DNA of 64,000 bases from Methylomonas sp. ZR1 (GCF_013141865.1 NZ_RCST01000001.1:1674001-1738000), one strand, 5' to 3'. Counted from the first letter of the stretch, positions 38,525 through 48,976 are shown. The notes: a model not told the origin generated them from the letters alone. Numbers and translations are program-made.

Positions 38525-39505
38525 TTAGCTAAAAATCGATTCAAACGAATAGCCACTACTTTCAAGAATTTCTTTGAGACGCTTCAAACCGTCCATTTGT
38601 ATCTGCCTAACTCTTTCTCGAGTGACACCCAATTCTAGCGCCACCTGTTCCAGAGTTGCGTTTTCGAAGCCGCAAAGACCATATCTGCGGCATATGACTT
38701 CGCGCTGTTTTTCGGCAAGCTGATAGACCCAGTAGGTGACGTTATTTTGGATAAAGTCGTCTTGCAAGATTTCAGCAGGATTGCGGCTTTCTTCTTCGGA
38801 AATTGTCTCAAGTAGGGGTTTGTCAAAGTCCTTACCGAATGACACATCAACAGATGTGACGCGCTCGTTGAGTTTCAGCATTTTACTGACGGTTTTGGCC
38901 GGTTTATCAAGATGCCGAGCAATCTCGTCGACAGTCGGCTCGTGATCAAGCTGTTGCGCTAAATTCCGCTGCGCTTTCAAATAAATGTTCATTTCTTTAA
39001 CAATATGAATCGGCAGGCGAATAGTTCTAGTCTGATTCATGATTGCACGCTCTATGGTCTGCCTGATCCACCAGGTTGCGTAGGTTGAAAATCTGAAGCC
39101 ACGATCAGGATCAAACTTTTCCACTGCGCGGATCAGCCCCAAATTACCTTCTTCGATTAAATCGAGTAAAGGGAGCCCGCGATTTAAATAACGCCTGGAA
39201 ATTTTCACAACCAGACGTAAATTGCTTTCGATCATAATTTTTCGGGCTTGTGGATCGCCCTGTTGAGTTCGTCTGCCGTAGATTTTTTCTTCATCCGCAG
39301 TTAACAGTTGGGATTTACTGAGTTCATTCAGATACGCTCGGGTAGCATCGAAAGTACTCTCATTTTGCGATTCGTTACTTTCTATTTCGGCCAGCTTAAA
39401 GGTTTCGTTCGGATCGATTTCGACAACTTCTTCATCGACATCATCAAAAGAAATGAAATCTGGAATATCCATATCTTTAATTACATCTATCGTTTCTTCC
39501 ATCAT
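38525..39505 (-). CDS. rpoS: RNA polymerase sigma factor RpoS
   Basis: 326 residues. Region 1.2 ([18 protein letters not shown]), region 2 ([21 protein letters not shown] and [17 protein letters not shown]), region 3 ([21 protein letters not shown]) and region 4.2 ([20 protein letters not shown]) are complete. RpoS is preferred over RpoD because it lacks the long N-terminal region and because of the [10 protein letters not shown] form. GGGAG precedes the double ATG at 39505. A long leader region of about 480 bp lies upstream; nlpD is not adjacent as in E. coli. Confidence 0.96.
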   Translation of the reverse strand: MMEETIDVIKDMDIPDFISFDDVDEEVVEIDPNETFKLAEIESNESQNESTFDATRAYLNELSKSQLLTADEEKIYGRRTQQGDPQARKIMIESNLRLVVKISRRYLNRGLPLLDLIEEGNLGLIRAVEKFDPDRGFRFSTYATWWIRQTIERAIMNQTRTIRLPIHIVKEMNIYLKAQRNLAQQLDHEPTVDEIARHLDKPAKTVSKMLKLNERVTSVDVSFGKDFDKPLLETISEEESRNPAEILQDDFIQNNVTYWVYQLAEKQREVICRRYGLCGFENATLEQVALELGVTRERVRQIQMDGLKRLKEILESSGYSFESIFS

Positions 39506-39991
39506 GATTAATCTCCCAGGTATTTTGGCTTGCTGAATCGTTTATTTTTATTGGTACGTGTCTCGCCAGATAACTATTAATCCCTTAAAACTATTTAAAT
39601 GCAGATAAGATTGAAACCCAACAACCGAACCGATATTGCTCACTGCCAAAACCAATTAAGTCAATAGTTCATTCTTAACAACATCATGCCTCTTCGTGTA
39701 TTTCCGATCCGATCTAATTGAGGGCACTAACCTTAACGGCGAGTGCCAGTATAACTTTAAAAGATTTATCTTATAAATTGAATTTACTGATATTTTTGTG
39801 GCCCACATCTCTTTTTTGATTTTTATTCACAACGACCTCTCAGGTCATTTTTGCGACTAAAATCAGCAAGATCAAACTAAAATCCGAACCACTTCTAAAT
39901 TATGAAAATAAGAAAGTGATGCGCATCACATATATTTAAAAGAACTGCAAGAACATACAATTCTGAAAGGAGCTTTTTCTGATCGTGCTTC
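39506..39991. promoter_or_regulatory. rpoS upstream region
   Basis: About 485 bp without a supported gene, AT-rich and pyrimidine-rich on the coding strand. It likely contains the rpoS promoter and a long 5' leader. The only strong symmetric site is the palindrome at 39916-39929. Confidence 0.45.
39916..39929. promoter_or_regulatory. GTGATGCGCATCAC palindrome upstream of rpoS
   Basis: A perfect 14-bp palindrome inside AAGTGATGCGCATCACAT. It fits the CRP-family arrangement TGTGA-N6-TCACA closely (AGTGA..TCACA) and lies about 410 bp before rpoS and 63 bp past the stop of the J-protein gene. Confidence 0.45.
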
Positions 39992-40483
39992 TCAACGACC
40001 TAACAATGTTTTTTTGGCTTGATTAATTTGGGCCGCCAAATAATCTGAACCGCCTCGATCAGGATGAAAGCGCGAAATGAGTTTACGGTGGGCCTGAATA
40101 ATTTCTTCTTCCGTGGCGCCGGGATTAAGCCCCAAAACCTCAAAAGCTTCCGTTGTTGTCATACCCGCTTGTCGAGATGGCCCAGGACCAGGCTTACCAT
40201 ATTGTGGATTGCCGGCTTTGAACCGCAACCAAATGCTATGAAGCTGCGGCGCGTACCTTAATATTAGCGGCATCGAGCGCACTAAAAACGCGAATATTAC
40301 GCCAAATATCGCCAGCAGACCGCTAAGTTTTCCACTCAACATCAGTACAAGCAAAATCAGCGCAATCGCAACCCAGGCCAGTTGTTTAAGTCGTTTGCTG
40401 CGCAATTCGGCTGGTAGCTTCATAAATCCCGGCAGCATTAAAACTGCCAGTACCAATGCCAACAATATCACTATTCGTATCAC
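39992..40483 (-). CDS. Membrane-anchored J-domain (DnaJ-like) protein
   Basis: 163 residues from GTG 40483, preceded by GGAG with a 5-base gap. The reading frame remains open to 40627, but that would overlap mobB on the other strand and encodes Trp/Arg-rich non-family sequence. Three short hydrophobic helices (IRIVILLALVLAVLML, LAWVAIALILLVLML and LLAIFGVIFAFLV) precede a C-terminal J-domain with TEAFEVLGLNPGATEEEI and the RFHPDRGG motif. The HPD triad should stimulate a DnaK/Hsp70 ATPase at the membrane, as in TIM14/Pam18-like proteins. It is divergent from mobB. Confidence 0.87.
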   Translation of the reverse strand: MIRIVILLALVLAVLMLPGFMKLPAELRSKRLKQLAWVAIALILLVLMLSGKLSGLLAIFGVIFAFLVRSMPLILRYAPQLHSIWLRFKAGNPQYGKPGPGPSRQAGMTTTEAFEVLGLNPGATEEEIIQAHRKLISRFHPDRGGSDYLAAQINQAKKTLLGR

Positions 40484-40560
40484 CCGCACTCCAAACGCTT
40501 TAACCGACGAGCGCCATAATAACTTAGAATACGGCCAGTTCGACAAATGTAGAGAAGTCC

Positions 40561-41085
40561 ATGTCCAACCCTTCTGTCCTCGGCTTCGCGGCCGCCAGCG
40601 GCACCGGCAAAACCAGTTTATTGACAAAACTTATCCCGATACTGAAAGCATATAATCTGCAAATCGGTGTAATCAAACACAGTCACCACGACTTCGAGAT
40701 TGATCAACCCGGTAAAGATAGTTTTCGGCTGCGCGAAGCGGGTGCCACTCCGGTTATGCTGGTTTCCCGACACCGGCGTGCGGTAATCAGCGAATTGTCG
40801 GCAGATGGCGATATTTCGCTGACTGAACAGCTTGCCTTGTTTCCCAATGCAGGCCTGGATTTGATTTTAGTGGAAGGATTCAGGCACGAGAGCTACCCCA
40901 AAATTGAGCTGTGCAGACCAAGCCTAGGCAAACCGCTGCTTTACCCTGAAGACCCGTCGATTATCGCGATAGCAAGCGATCAACCCCTCTTAACACCACC
41001 CGGCTTACCGTGCCTTGATATAAACGATGCAGAGGCCGTAGCCAAATTCATTATCGAAATCTTTTTGAAGCGCCCACGTGACTAA
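40561..41085 (+). CDS. mobB: Molybdopterin-guanine dinucleotide biosynthesis protein B
   Basis: 174 residues. The Walker A motif is AASGTGKTSLL, followed by VIKHSHHDFEIDQPGKDSFRLREAGA, a hallmark of MobB. DLILVEGFRHESYPKIEL is the Walker B region. MobB assists MobA in attaching GMP to molybdopterin. It overlaps moeA by 8 bp. Confidence 0.94.
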   Translation: MSNPSVLGFAAASGTGKTSLLTKLIPILKAYNLQIGVIKHSHHDFEIDQPGKDSFRLREAGATPVMLVSRHRRAVISELSADGDISLTEQLALFPNAGLDLILVEGFRHESYPKIELCRPSLGKPLLYPEDPSIIAIASDQPLLTPPGLPCLDINDAEAVAKFIIEIFLKRPRD

Positions 41086-42322
41086 CATCTGCTACCCCAA
41101 CAAACACGAGTTATTGAGCGTCGAACAGGCGCTTTTGGAAATCCGCGAAACGATCGAGACCGTCAACGAACACGAGCATATCGATTTGCCGCAGGCACTG
41201 GGCCGGGTAATTTCCGAGAGCGTGGCGTCGCCTATGGACATTCCATCTCAACGCACGGCGGCCATGGACGGTTACGCATTTGCTGCTGGCGATGTAGCTG
41301 CCGGGCAAGCGGCTAAATTGCAAGTAATCGGCATCGCATGGGCCGGACGGCCGTTCTTGGCGCAGCAGAGGCCGGGCCAATGCGTCAGAATATTCACCGG
41401 AGCGGTAGTCCCGGAATTTGCGGACAGCGTTATTGCCCAAGAACAAATTGAAATCGATGGTGACACTGTATCACTTCCCCTAGACTGGCAGCCGTATAAA
41501 AATATTCGTGCAGCCGGCAGCGACGTTAAACAGCATGAGGAATTAATTGCCGCACCGAAAAAGCTGACAGCTCGCGATCTAAGTCTATTGGCCGCCGCCG
41601 GCATCGAAAAAATCAGCGTAAAACGCAAACTCAACATTGGCTATTTTTCGACTGGTGATGAATTGGTCGCACTCGGAGAACCGCTAGCTGTTGGCCAAAT
41701 CTATGACAGCAACCGCTATTTATTAGCCGGACTGCTATCCGACCCAAACCACACAGTCTCGGACTTGGGCATCGTCGCAGACGATCCTTTGAAACTCGAA
41801 CAAACTTTCAAGGACGCAGCCCAGCACTATGACGTCATCATTTCCACCGGCGGAGCATCGGTTGGCGATGCGGATTTTGTCAAACAAACGCTGGAAAAAT
41901 GCGGGCAGGTGAACTTCTGGAAACTGGCAATCAAGCCCGGCAAACCGCTGGCTTTTGGCAAAATCGGCCGCTGCTGGTTTTTCGGCTTGCCCGGCAATCC
42001 GGTTGCCGTATTGGTCACTTACGAGAAATTCGTAAAGCCGGGTCTGGAACAGCTTGCCGGCTTACCAGCCAGACAAGCATTGCGCTTGCGAGTCCGATGC
42101 GACAGCCGGTTAAAAAAATCGCCAGGGCGGCAGGAATATCAACGCGGCATCCTTTACCAGCAGGCTGGAGGCGAATTAGCCGTCCGTCTTGCCGGCCAAC
42201 AAGATTCTCATCAACTAAAAGTAGCCAGTCAGTCCAACTGTTTTATTGTGCTGGATGCCGATAGTACGGGTATAGATGCTGGAGAAATGGTGACAGTAGA
42301 GCCATTTTCTGCGGTGTTATAA
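41078..42322 (+). CDS. moeA: Molybdopterin molybdenumtransferase
   Basis: 414 residues, with GTG start at 41078 inside the mobB end. Inserts molybdate into adenylated molybdopterin. PMDIPSQRTAAMDGYAF, RIFTGAVVP, FSTGDELV and ISTGGASVGDADFV are the MoeA landmarks, and FGLPGNPVAVLVTYE is the late signature. Together with mobB it supports molybdoenzymes such as nitrate reductase, which is relevant because this genome imports nitrate and reduces nitrite. Confidence 0.95.
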   Translation: MTNICYPNKHELLSVEQALLEIRETIETVNEHEHIDLPQALGRVISESVASPMDIPSQRTAAMDGYAFAAGDVAAGQAAKLQVIGIAWAGRPFLAQQRPGQCVRIFTGAVVPEFADSVIAQEQIEIDGDTVSLPLDWQPYKNIRAAGSDVKQHEELIAAPKKLTARDLSLLAAAGIEKISVKRKLNIGYFSTGDELVALGEPLAVGQIYDSNRYLLAGLLSDPNHTVSDLGIVADDPLKLEQTFKDAAQHYDVIISTGGASVGDADFVKQTLEKCGQVNFWKLAIKPGKPLAFGKIGRCWFFGLPGNPVAVLVTYEKFVKPGLEQLAGLPARQALRLRVRCDSRLKKSPGRQEYQRGILYQQAGGELAVRLAGQQDSHQLKVASQSNCFIVLDADSTGIDAGEMVTVEPFSAVL

Positions 42323-42435
42323 ACAGCTGAATCCCCCAACCCAAGTAACAGCCGGAGTGTTCTGCGCGCTCCGGTTGGAAAACTCGAAACTCAAACAAAT
42401 TGCCAGCCCATGCATGCGAACGGCAGAATATCTGA
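42323..42435. terminator. Possible bidirectional hairpin between moeA and DUF3581 gene
   Basis: GCCGGAG and CTCCGG around 42350-42374 can pair between the two convergent genes. The loop is long and there is no clear T run, so this is a weak call. Confidence 0.3.
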
Positions 42436-43164
42436 TTACGCGGTGGCTTCCGCAAGATTACCTAAATAGCCATGTTTTCTAGCCAGATACTCGTCTACAA
42501 AGGCTTGCATCGGTTCGGCTTCATATTCGCGTAAACCGCTGACCGCTAGCTTCTTGAATCCGGAACCAACCACTTCGTCACCGCATTTAATTTGGAAATA
42601 AAGATACGCAGTGGCGCGCTTGCCGTTGACTTCCATTTTCGGTTCCAGCATTTCCAGACGCGGTTCGTGGAAGTCCATCCGGTTTAAGCTCAAGGTCATG
42701 CTTTCATAGATCACCAAAGGCCGGTCTATATTGAACATGACTTGCTCTTTGGCCAATAAAGGTACCAGCACATAAGGAAAGTTCTGCCCGGAAAACGCCA
42801 CGTAGTCACGAATTAACGCTTCGATTAAAGCCGGATCTCGGATCACATCGCCGGAGCGCTCGATCTGCAAATAAGTCTTGCCTTGGTTGTCGGTCACATC
42901 GATTTTTTCGGCGTCGTCATCGGGAAAATTCAACAACACGCCATGACCGACCATCCCGGAAAAAATGAAGTGCATGTTTCGGCTAAGGCCGTATTTGTCC
43001 AACACTAACGAGAATAATAAATCGCCCGGCACACAAAAACGTTTTGCGTCTTCGTCGTGCAAGGGGTTGAAGTCATGGGCGACTTCCTTGGCAAACATAC
43101 TGGCCTGCGCGGCGCTGATGGCGACACTGCCATCCTGAATGGCATAGTACTCTTTTAGAAACAT
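42436..43164 (-). CDS. DUF3581 family protein
   Basis: 242 residues. Start MFLKEYYAIQDGSVAISAAQA, then KEVAHDFNPLHDEDAKRFCVPGD, a MaoC/hotdog-like segment in which NPLHD is comparable to hydratase motifs. The family (DUF3581) is conserved in gammaproteobacteria and has no established reaction that I know of. It is followed upstream by the rhodanese gene on the same strand, 15 bp away. Confidence 0.87.
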   Translation of the reverse strand: MFLKEYYAIQDGSVAISAAQASMFAKEVAHDFNPLHDEDAKRFCVPGDLLFSLVLDKYGLSRNMHFIFSGMVGHGVLLNFPDDDAEKIDVTDNQGKTYLQIERSGDVIRDPALIEALIRDYVAFSGQNFPYVLVPLLAKEQVMFNIDRPLVIYESMTLSLNRMDFHEPRLEMLEPKMEVNGKRATAYLYFQIKCGDEVVGSGFKKLAVSGLREYEAEPMQAFVDEYLARKHGYLGNLAEATA

Positions 43165-43179
43165 AGCTTTATTAATTGT

Positions 43180-43503
43180 TTAGTAACGAGGAACAGACGG
43201 ATCGCAAATCACGGACCAGGCGTCGATGCCGCCCTTCAAGTTGAACAATCTTTGCAGTCCGGAATGCTGCAAAAAATGGCAGGCTTGCTGGCTACGCATA
43301 CCGTGATGACAAATCACCACCACGTCTCGGTCAGCCGGCACTTCGTCGAAGCGCGCGGGTATTTGTTGCAGAGGTATTAATACGCTACCGGCTATCTTGG
43401 CATAGGCAAACTCGTGGGGCTCCCTAACGTCTAGTAAAAATACCGACGGGTCGTCCTGTAAATGTTGTTTTAGCTGCTCTGGCGTGTATTGGTTTATGGG
43501 CAT
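43180..43503 (-). CDS. Rhodanese-like sulfurtransferase
   Basis: 107 residues with one rhodanese domain. LLDVREPHEFAYAKI is the conserved N-terminal motif, and the active-site cysteine lies in VVVICHHGMRSQQACHFL. It moves sulfane sulfur to an unknown acceptor. It overlaps the aminotransferase gene by 10 bp, so the two are probably co-translated. Confidence 0.93.
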   Translation of the reverse strand: MPINQYTPEQLKQHLQDDPSVFLLDVREPHEFAYAKIAGSVLIPLQQIPARFDEVPADRDVVVICHHGMRSQQACHFLQHSGLQRLFNLKGGIDAWSVICDPSVPRY

Positions 43504-44657
43504 ATGAATCTTTCCAGTCTTTGAAGCGCGGCGGCCATTCTATCGATTGAGGCGGTATATGCAAATCGAATGTGCTTGTGAGCCAAATACTGGCCAAAGT
43601 CTTTGCCTGGCGTTACCGCCACCCCTTCCTGTTCGAGCAGCTGCTTGGCAAACTCAAAACTATCGTCGGTAAACGCACTGCAATCTGCGTAGATATAAAA
43701 GGCCCCTTGTGGTTTGCAGGCAATTTTAAAACCCAGCCGTAACAGGTTGTCGTAAAGAAAATCCCGGCGTTTCTCAAACTCGTCACGGCGGCGATGCAAT
43801 TCCGCCATATTTTCAGCACTGAAACAGGCTAAAGCCGCGTACTGTGAATGGGTAGGTGTGGAGATAAAAATGTTTTGCGCCAGTTTTTCCACCGCGTCGA
43901 TAAAATCTTCCGGCACGATCAACCAACCGATACGCCAGCCGGTCATGCCAAAGAACTTGGAAAAGCTGTTGATGATAAATACGTCATCGCTGAACGCCAA
44001 AGCGCTGCTGACGGTTTCGCCGTAAACCAAGCCGTGGTAAATCTCGTCCGAGTAAAAACAGCCCCCTAAAGCATGCGTCTGCTGAATCGCAGCGCGTAGC
44101 GCATCGTTACCGATGACGGTGCCGGTCGGATTGGAAGGCGAAGCGACTAATACGCCTTTGCTGGCCGGCTGCCAGTGCAGTCGAATCAATTCGGCGTTGA
44201 GTTGATAAGCCGTTTCGGCGCCAACATTCACGAACTGAGTCTTACCGTCGAACAATTGCACGAAATTATCGTTACAGGGATAACACGGATCGGCCATCAA
44301 GATTTGTTCGCCCGGATTTAAACTAATCCCAAACGCCAGCAAAAACGCGCCGGACGCGCCGGGGGTAATGAAAACCCGTTTCGGATCCAGATTTACTCCA
44401 TATTGCGCTTGGTAATAATCGGCGATGCTTTGACGCAATTCCGGCAATCCGGCTGCAGCGGTGTACTTGACTTCCCTACCCTGCATGAACGCATTTCCAG
44501 CGGCTAATATTGCCGGCGGCGTTTCGAAATCCGGCTCACCGATTTCCATATGAATAATGTCCCGGCCTTCTTGTTCCAGCTGCTTGGCGCGCTGTAATAA
44601 TTCCATCACATAAAATGAGCTGATGCCGCGCATTCGCTCGGCGACGTGGTGTTTCAT
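43494..44657 (-). CDS. PLP-dependent aminotransferase class I/II
   Basis: 387 residues from ATG 44657 (MKHHVAERMRGISSFYVMEL); a TTG two codons upstream is the alternative. The PLP lysine lies in INSFSKFFGMTGWRIGWL. MEIGEPDFETPPAI and ASPSNPTGTVIGNDAL are typical of the fold-type I subgroup that includes aspartate and alanine aminotransferases. The substrate pair is not decided by sequence. It precedes the rhodanese and DUF3581 genes and is divergent from dksA. Confidence 0.92.
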   Translation of the reverse strand: MKHHVAERMRGISSFYVMELLQRAKQLEQEGRDIIHMEIGEPDFETPPAILAAGNAFMQGREVKYTAAAGLPELRQSIADYYQAQYGVNLDPKRVFITPGASGAFLLAFGISLNPGEQILMADPCYPCNDNFVQLFDGKTQFVNVGAETAYQLNAELIRLHWQPASKGVLVASPSNPTGTVIGNDALRAAIQQTHALGGCFYSDEIYHGLVYGETVSSALAFSDDVFIINSFSKFFGMTGWRIGWLIVPEDFIDAVEKLAQNIFISTPTHSQYAALACFSAENMAELHRRRDEFEKRRDFLYDNLLRLGFKIACKPQGAFYIYADCSAFTDDSFEFAKQLLEQEGVAVTPGKDFGQYLAHKHIRFAYTASIDRMAAALQRLERFICP

Positions 44658-44767
44658 GTCCAAATTCCGTTAGTAGAAAGCGCCTTCATAATAACAAACT
44701 TCTTGCTTGGCCCCGGCTATTCTGTTAAAAAGCCCCGATTTTTTTATAGACCGCCAGGAGTCATTGG

Positions 44768-45199
44768 ATGAACAATACTAACCCTGCCGCATCGGAATTT
44801 ACTTTTAAGCCTTATGAGGAAAAAGAAGGCGAAGAGTACATGAACGAGGCGCAGTTGAGCCATTTTTCCGCCATCTTAAATAAATGGAAGTCCGAATTAA
44901 TGATGGAAGTGGATCGCACCGTCCACCACATGCAGGACGAAGCGGCCAACTTTCCGGATCCCAACGACCGGGCTACGCAGGAATCAGAGTTCAGCCTGGA
45001 GCTGCGCACCCGCGACCGCGAACGTAAGCTGATCAAGAAGATCGACGAATCATTGAAGGAAATTGAGTCCGGAAACTACGGCTATTGCGAAACGTGCGGT
45101 ATCGAGATTGGTATTCGCCGTCTGGAAGCCCGTCCAACTGCTACCCTGTGCATCGATTGCAAGACACTCGATGAAATCAGGGAAAAACAATTGGGTTAA
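44768..45199 (+). CDS. dksA: RNA polymerase-binding transcription factor DksA
   Basis: 143 residues. It acts with ppGpp in the secondary channel of RNA polymerase. The coiled-coil tip has DPNDRA (the D-x-x-D-x-A motif), and the zinc finger is [21 protein letters not shown] with four cysteines. GGAG precedes the start. gluQ follows immediately and seems translationally coupled, an arrangement seen in gammaproteobacteria. Confidence 0.97.
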   Translation: MNNTNPAASEFTFKPYEEKEGEEYMNEAQLSHFSAILNKWKSELMMEVDRTVHHMQDEAANFPDPNDRATQESEFSLELRTRDRERKLIKKIDESLKEIESGNYGYCETCGIEIGIRRLEARPTATLCIDCKTLDEIREKQLG

Positions 45200-45201
45200 C
45201 T

Positions 45202-46095
45202 CTGCCCACAGCAACATCTTATATCGGCCGGTTTGCGCCCTCGCCTACCGGCCCACTTCACCTCGGTTCTCTATACACCGCACTTGCCAGCTATCTGGAT
45301 GCCCGTCAGCATAAAGGGCTATGGCTGTTACGCATCGACGATCTCGATACGCCGCGCAATATGCCGGGAGCCAGCGACGCGATTCTGAATTGCCTGCAAA
45401 GCTTCGGCTTGTATTGGGACAGCGAGGTGGATTATCAAAGCCATCATCTTGAGCAATACGAGCAGGCCATTGTCGAATTGCAAAGCCGGCAGGCACTTTA
45501 CCCTTGCACCTGTAGCCGCAGCTTATTGGCAAATTCGCCTTTGATTTATCCAGGTTATTGCCGCAAAAACCCGCAATCGACTGATGCGCCACATGCACTA
45601 CGAGTAAAAACGGCGGAATTTTGTCCGCGCTTTGTTGATGACTTGCAGGGTGAAATCAGCCAAAATCTGGCAGGCCAGCACGGCGATTTTATCGTCAAGC
45701 GTAAGGACGGCATCATTGCTTACCAATTAGCTTGTGTTGTTGACGACCAACGGCAAAAGGTCAATCGGGTGGTGAGAGGTTACGATTTATTGGATTCGAC
45801 CCCTAAACAGCTGTATTTACAGCATTTGCTGGGTTACCCGACGCCGCAATACATGCATATTCCGCTGATTGTCGACCAAGAAGGCCATAAGCTGAGTAAG
45901 CAGACCCGAGCGGAAGCCGTCAATCCCAATCAAGCCGGACCAACCTTGTTTCTGCTGCTAACCTTACTCAAGCAAAATCCACCACCCGATTTGCGGCTGG
46001 CCGCAATCGACAGTATTCTGGAATGGGCCATCGAACACTGGCAAGCCGAGCGTTTGACGAGCACCCAAGCCGTTTCTGCCTTACAACACAGTTAA
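45202..46095 (+). CDS. gluQ: Glutamyl-Q tRNA(Asp) synthetase
   Basis: About 297 residues. It adds glutamate to queuosine in tRNA(Asp). [21 protein letters not shown] is the class I HIGH-type motif, zinc ligands are CTCS and YPGYC, and the KMSKS-like loop is GHKLSKQ. No ATG, GTG or TTG lies between the upstream in-frame stop (45172) and the essential HIGH region. The start must be CTG 45202 (giving six residues before Tyr-Ile-Gly) or ATT 45190, which has AGGGA six bases before it. An internal ATG at 45361 would delete the active-site motif. It starts within 3 bp of the dksA stop. Confidence 0.9.
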   Translation: MPTATSYIGRFAPSPTGPLHLGSLYTALASYLDARQHKGLWLLRIDDLDTPRNMPGASDAILNCLQSFGLYWDSEVDYQSHHLEQYEQAIVELQSRQALYPCTCSRSLLANSPLIYPGYCRKNPQSTDAPHALRVKTAEFCPRFVDDLQGEISQNLAGQHGDFIVKRKDGIIAYQLACVVDDQRQKVNRVVRGYDLLDSTPKQLYLQHLLGYPTPQYMHIPLIVDQEGHKLSKQTRAEAVNPNQAGPTLFLLLTLLKQNPPPDLRLAAIDSILEWAIEHWQAERLTSTQAVSALQHS

Positions 46096-46121
46096 TAACG
46101 TTCAAAGAAGGAGGTTACGTT

Positions 46122-48062
46122 ATGTCAGACCAAAAAATTTATCCGGTTAACCCGCAGATTGCCGCCAACGCGCATATCGACAGTGCCGAGTACCAGCGTC
46201 TATATCAGCAGTCGATAAACGAACCGGAAACTTTTTGGGCTGAGCAGGCCGCCGAATTTTTGGACTGGCATCAGCCTTGGCAGCAGGTACTGCAATACGA
46301 CTACCCCAAGGGCGAAATACAGTGGTTCCTGGGCGGCAAACTCAATGTCACCGTCAACTGTCTGGACCGACACCTGGAAAAACGCGGCGACCAGGTAGCG
46401 ATCATTTGGGAAGGCGACGACCCTGCGCATGATCGTCAACTGACCTACCGCGAATTACACACCCAAGTTTGCCAATTCGCCAACGTCCTGAAAGCCCATG
46501 GCGTACAAAAAGGCGACAGAGTCTGTATCTATCTGCCGATGATCGCGGAAGCGGCGGTAGTTATTTTAGCCTGCGCGCGTATCGGCGCGGTGCATTCCAT
46601 CGTCTTCGGCGGCTTTTCGGCCGATGCCTTACGTGATCGTGTCATCGACGCCGATTGCCGGGTCTTGATCTGCGCCGACGAGAGCTTTCGCGGCGGCAAA
46701 ATTGTGCATTCTAAATTGAATGTCGATAAAGCCGCCAAGCAATGCCCCAATTTGCATACCGTGATAGTGATCAAGCATACCGGCCACGACATCCCCTGGA
46801 CCGCAGGCCGCGATATTGATTATCGCGAAGCGATGCAATCCGCATCGACCGATTGCGAACCGGTGATGATGGACGCCGAAGATCCGTTATTTATCCTGTA
46901 TACCTCCGGTTCCACCGGCCAACCGAAGGGTGTGCTACACACCACCGGCGGTTATTTGCTGTATGCGGCCATGACCCATAAATACGTGTTCGATTACCAG
47001 GAAGGCGATGTTTACTGGTGCACGGCCGACATCGGCTGGATTACCGGCCATTCCTACGTGCTGTACGGGCCATTATGCAATGGCGCCACCAGCTTGATGT
47101 TCGAGGGCGTACCGACTTATCCGCATCCCGACCGCTTCTGGCAAGTCATCGACAAACATCAGGTTAATATTTTTTACACCGCGCCAACCGCAATCAGAGC
47201 GTTGATGGCCCAGGGCGACGATTTTGTCACCCGCACCAACCGCAGCTCATTACGTATACTTGGCAGCGTTGGCGAACCAATCAATCCGGAAGCCTGGGAA
47301 TGGTATTATCAGGTAGTTGGTAGTACACGTTGCCCGATCGTAGACACGTGGTGGCAAACCGAAACCGGCGGCATTCTCATCACCCCCTTACCGGGCGCGA
47401 CGCCGTTAAAACCCGGCTCAGCCACATTGCCGTTTTTCGGCGTAAAGCCGGCGATACTCGATCCGGATGGCAATATCATGGAAGGCGAAGCGGAAGGCGT
47501 ACTGGTGTTGACCTATCCCTGGCCAGGACAAGCGCGCACCGTTTATGGCGATCATGCGCGCTTTATCGACACTTATTTCGCCAAGTTCCCCGGCTATTAT
47601 TTCGCCGGTGACGGTGCCCGCCGCGACAAAGACGGCTATTACTGGATTACCGGCCGCATCGACGACGTATTGAACGTCTGCGGCCACCGCTTGGGTACGG
47701 CCGAAATCGAAAGCGCGCTGGTGCTGCATGACTTAGTAGCCGAAGCCGCCGTGGTGGGTTTTCCGCATCCGATCAAAGGCCAAGGCATCTATGCGTATGT
47801 GACACTGAACGTCGGCATCGAAGGCAACAGCAGCCTGAAAGGCGAGTTGAAAGACTTGGTACGCGAGGAAATCAGCGCTATCGCCCTACCCGATCTGATT
47901 CAATGGGCACCCGGCCTACCCAAGACCCGTTCCGGCAAGATCATGCGCCGCATCCTGCGTAAAATCGCCGCCAATGAATTTCACGATCTTGGTGATACCT
48001 CAACCTTGGCCGATCCTTCGGTCGTTGAGCAATTGATCGCCAACCGTCTGAAATTGCCTTAA
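46122..48062 (+). CDS. acs: Acetyl-CoA synthetase
   Basis: 646 residues from ATG 46122, which has an AAGGAGG site; the frame is open upstream inside gluQ but that is not family sequence. The AMP-forming signature is [19 protein letters not shown], followed by [14 protein letters not shown] and TWWQTETGG, and the C-terminal acylation lysine lies in [12 protein letters not shown]. It converts acetate, ATP and CoA to acetyl-CoA. The DMT exporter gene begins 2 bp later. Confidence 0.97.
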   Translation: MSDQKIYPVNPQIAANAHIDSAEYQRLYQQSINEPETFWAEQAAEFLDWHQPWQQVLQYDYPKGEIQWFLGGKLNVTVNCLDRHLEKRGDQVAIIWEGDDPAHDRQLTYRELHTQVCQFANVLKAHGVQKGDRVCIYLPMIAEAAVVILACARIGAVHSIVFGGFSADALRDRVIDADCRVLICADESFRGGKIVHSKLNVDKAAKQCPNLHTVIVIKHTGHDIPWTAGRDIDYREAMQSASTDCEPVMMDAEDPLFILYTSGSTGQPKGVLHTTGGYLLYAAMTHKYVFDYQEGDVYWCTADIGWITGHSYVLYGPLCNGATSLMFEGVPTYPHPDRFWQVIDKHQVNIFYTAPTAIRALMAQGDDFVTRTNRSSLRILGSVGEPINPEAWEWYYQVVGSTRCPIVDTWWQTETGGILITPLPGATPLKPGSATLPFFGVKPAILDPDGNIMEGEAEGVLVLTYPWPGQARTVYGDHARFIDTYFAKFPGYYFAGDGARRDKDGYYWITGRIDDVLNVCGHRLGTAEIESALVLHDLVAEAAVVGFPHPIKGQGIYAYVTLNVGIEGNSSLKGELKDLVREEISAIALPDLIQWAPGLPKTRSGKIMRRILRKIAANEFHDLGDTSTLADPSVVEQLIANRLKLP

Positions 48063-48063
48063 G

Positions 48064-48954
48064 GTGAAAACACGGCTGGCTTTAGCCTATTTCGGTGTCA
48101 TTCTGGTCTGGACTACCACACCGCTAGCCATCAAATGGAGCAGCATCGGCGTCAGCTTCGTATTCGGGGCGATGGCAAGAATGAGCACCGGACTGGCTTG
48201 CCTGCTGCTGTTATTGTTGCTTTTGCGTCGGCGTTTGCCGCTCAACCGCCCTGCTTTGATCACTTATCTGGCAGTGGCGATACAGCTTTACGGCAGCATG
48301 CTGATTACCTATTGGTCCGCTCAATTCGTGCCATCCGGCTGGATCTCGGTAATTTTCGGATTAAGCCCGTTTATGACCGCTTTCATGGCGGCGGCATATT
48401 TGCAGGAACGCAGCCTGGGTTGGGGCAAGTTATTCGCTTATTGTTTGGGTATGGGTGGGCTGGTGGTCATGTTCAGCTCGGCACTGGAATTGGATGAACT
48501 CGCTCTGCAGGGCTTGATCGGCGTGCTGGTGGCTACCTTCATCCACGCGGCTAGCGCGGTGTGGGTCAAGCAGATTGACGCACGTCTACCGGCTTTGCAA
48601 TTGGTTACGGGCGGATTGTTAGTCGCGGTACCCTTGTATTTCGGCACCTGGTATTGGTTGGATGGCGGCTTATTGCCGGAAAATATTCCACAGCAAACCC
48701 TGTATTCCATTGCTTATCTTGGCGTAATTGCCACCACCCTGGGTTTTGCATTGTATTATTTTGTGTTGGCCAACATGCAAGCCACCAATGTGGCGATGAT
48801 GAATCTAATGACGCCGATAATGTCCCTGGTGCTGGGTTATAGCGTCAACCAGGAACCGTTGACGATAAAAACCATGGCCGGCACCGCACTGATTATGTGC
48901 GCACTATTGATTTACGAAATCGTCAATCGCCGGCAACAACGGAATGGCGGGTAA
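48064..48954 (+). CDS. EamA/DMT family transporter
   Basis: 296 residues from GTG 48064, ten hydrophobic helices in two EamA halves. The second half ends MMNLMTPIMSLVLGYSVNQEPL, typical of the family. Metabolite export is the usual role; the substrate is unknown. It lies 1 bp after acs. Immediately downstream the region becomes rearranged. Confidence 0.88.
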   Translation: MKTRLALAYFGVILVWTTTPLAIKWSSIGVSFVFGAMARMSTGLACLLLLLLLLRRRLPLNRPALITYLAVAIQLYGSMLITYWSAQFVPSGWISVIFGLSPFMTAFMAAAYLQERSLGWGKLFAYCLGMGGLVVMFSSALELDELALQGLIGVLVATFIHAASAVWVKQIDARLPALQLVTGGLLVAVPLYFGTWYWLDGGLLPENIPQQTLYSIAYLGVIATTLGFALYYFVLANMQATNVAMMNLMTPIMSLVLGYSVNQEPLTIKTMAGTALIMCALLIYEIVNRRQQRNGG

Positions 48955-48976
48955 TCGCCACTCCGCCGTCTGCGAA

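Noticed and set aside
40484..40627. Longer J-protein start at 40627
   Set aside because: It would overlap mobB on the other strand; the GTG at 40483 has a good ribosome site and starts directly at the membrane helix.
45361..46095. gluQ starting at the first ATG
   Set aside because: This would remove the HIGH motif and ATP site, which are plainly encoded upstream in frame.
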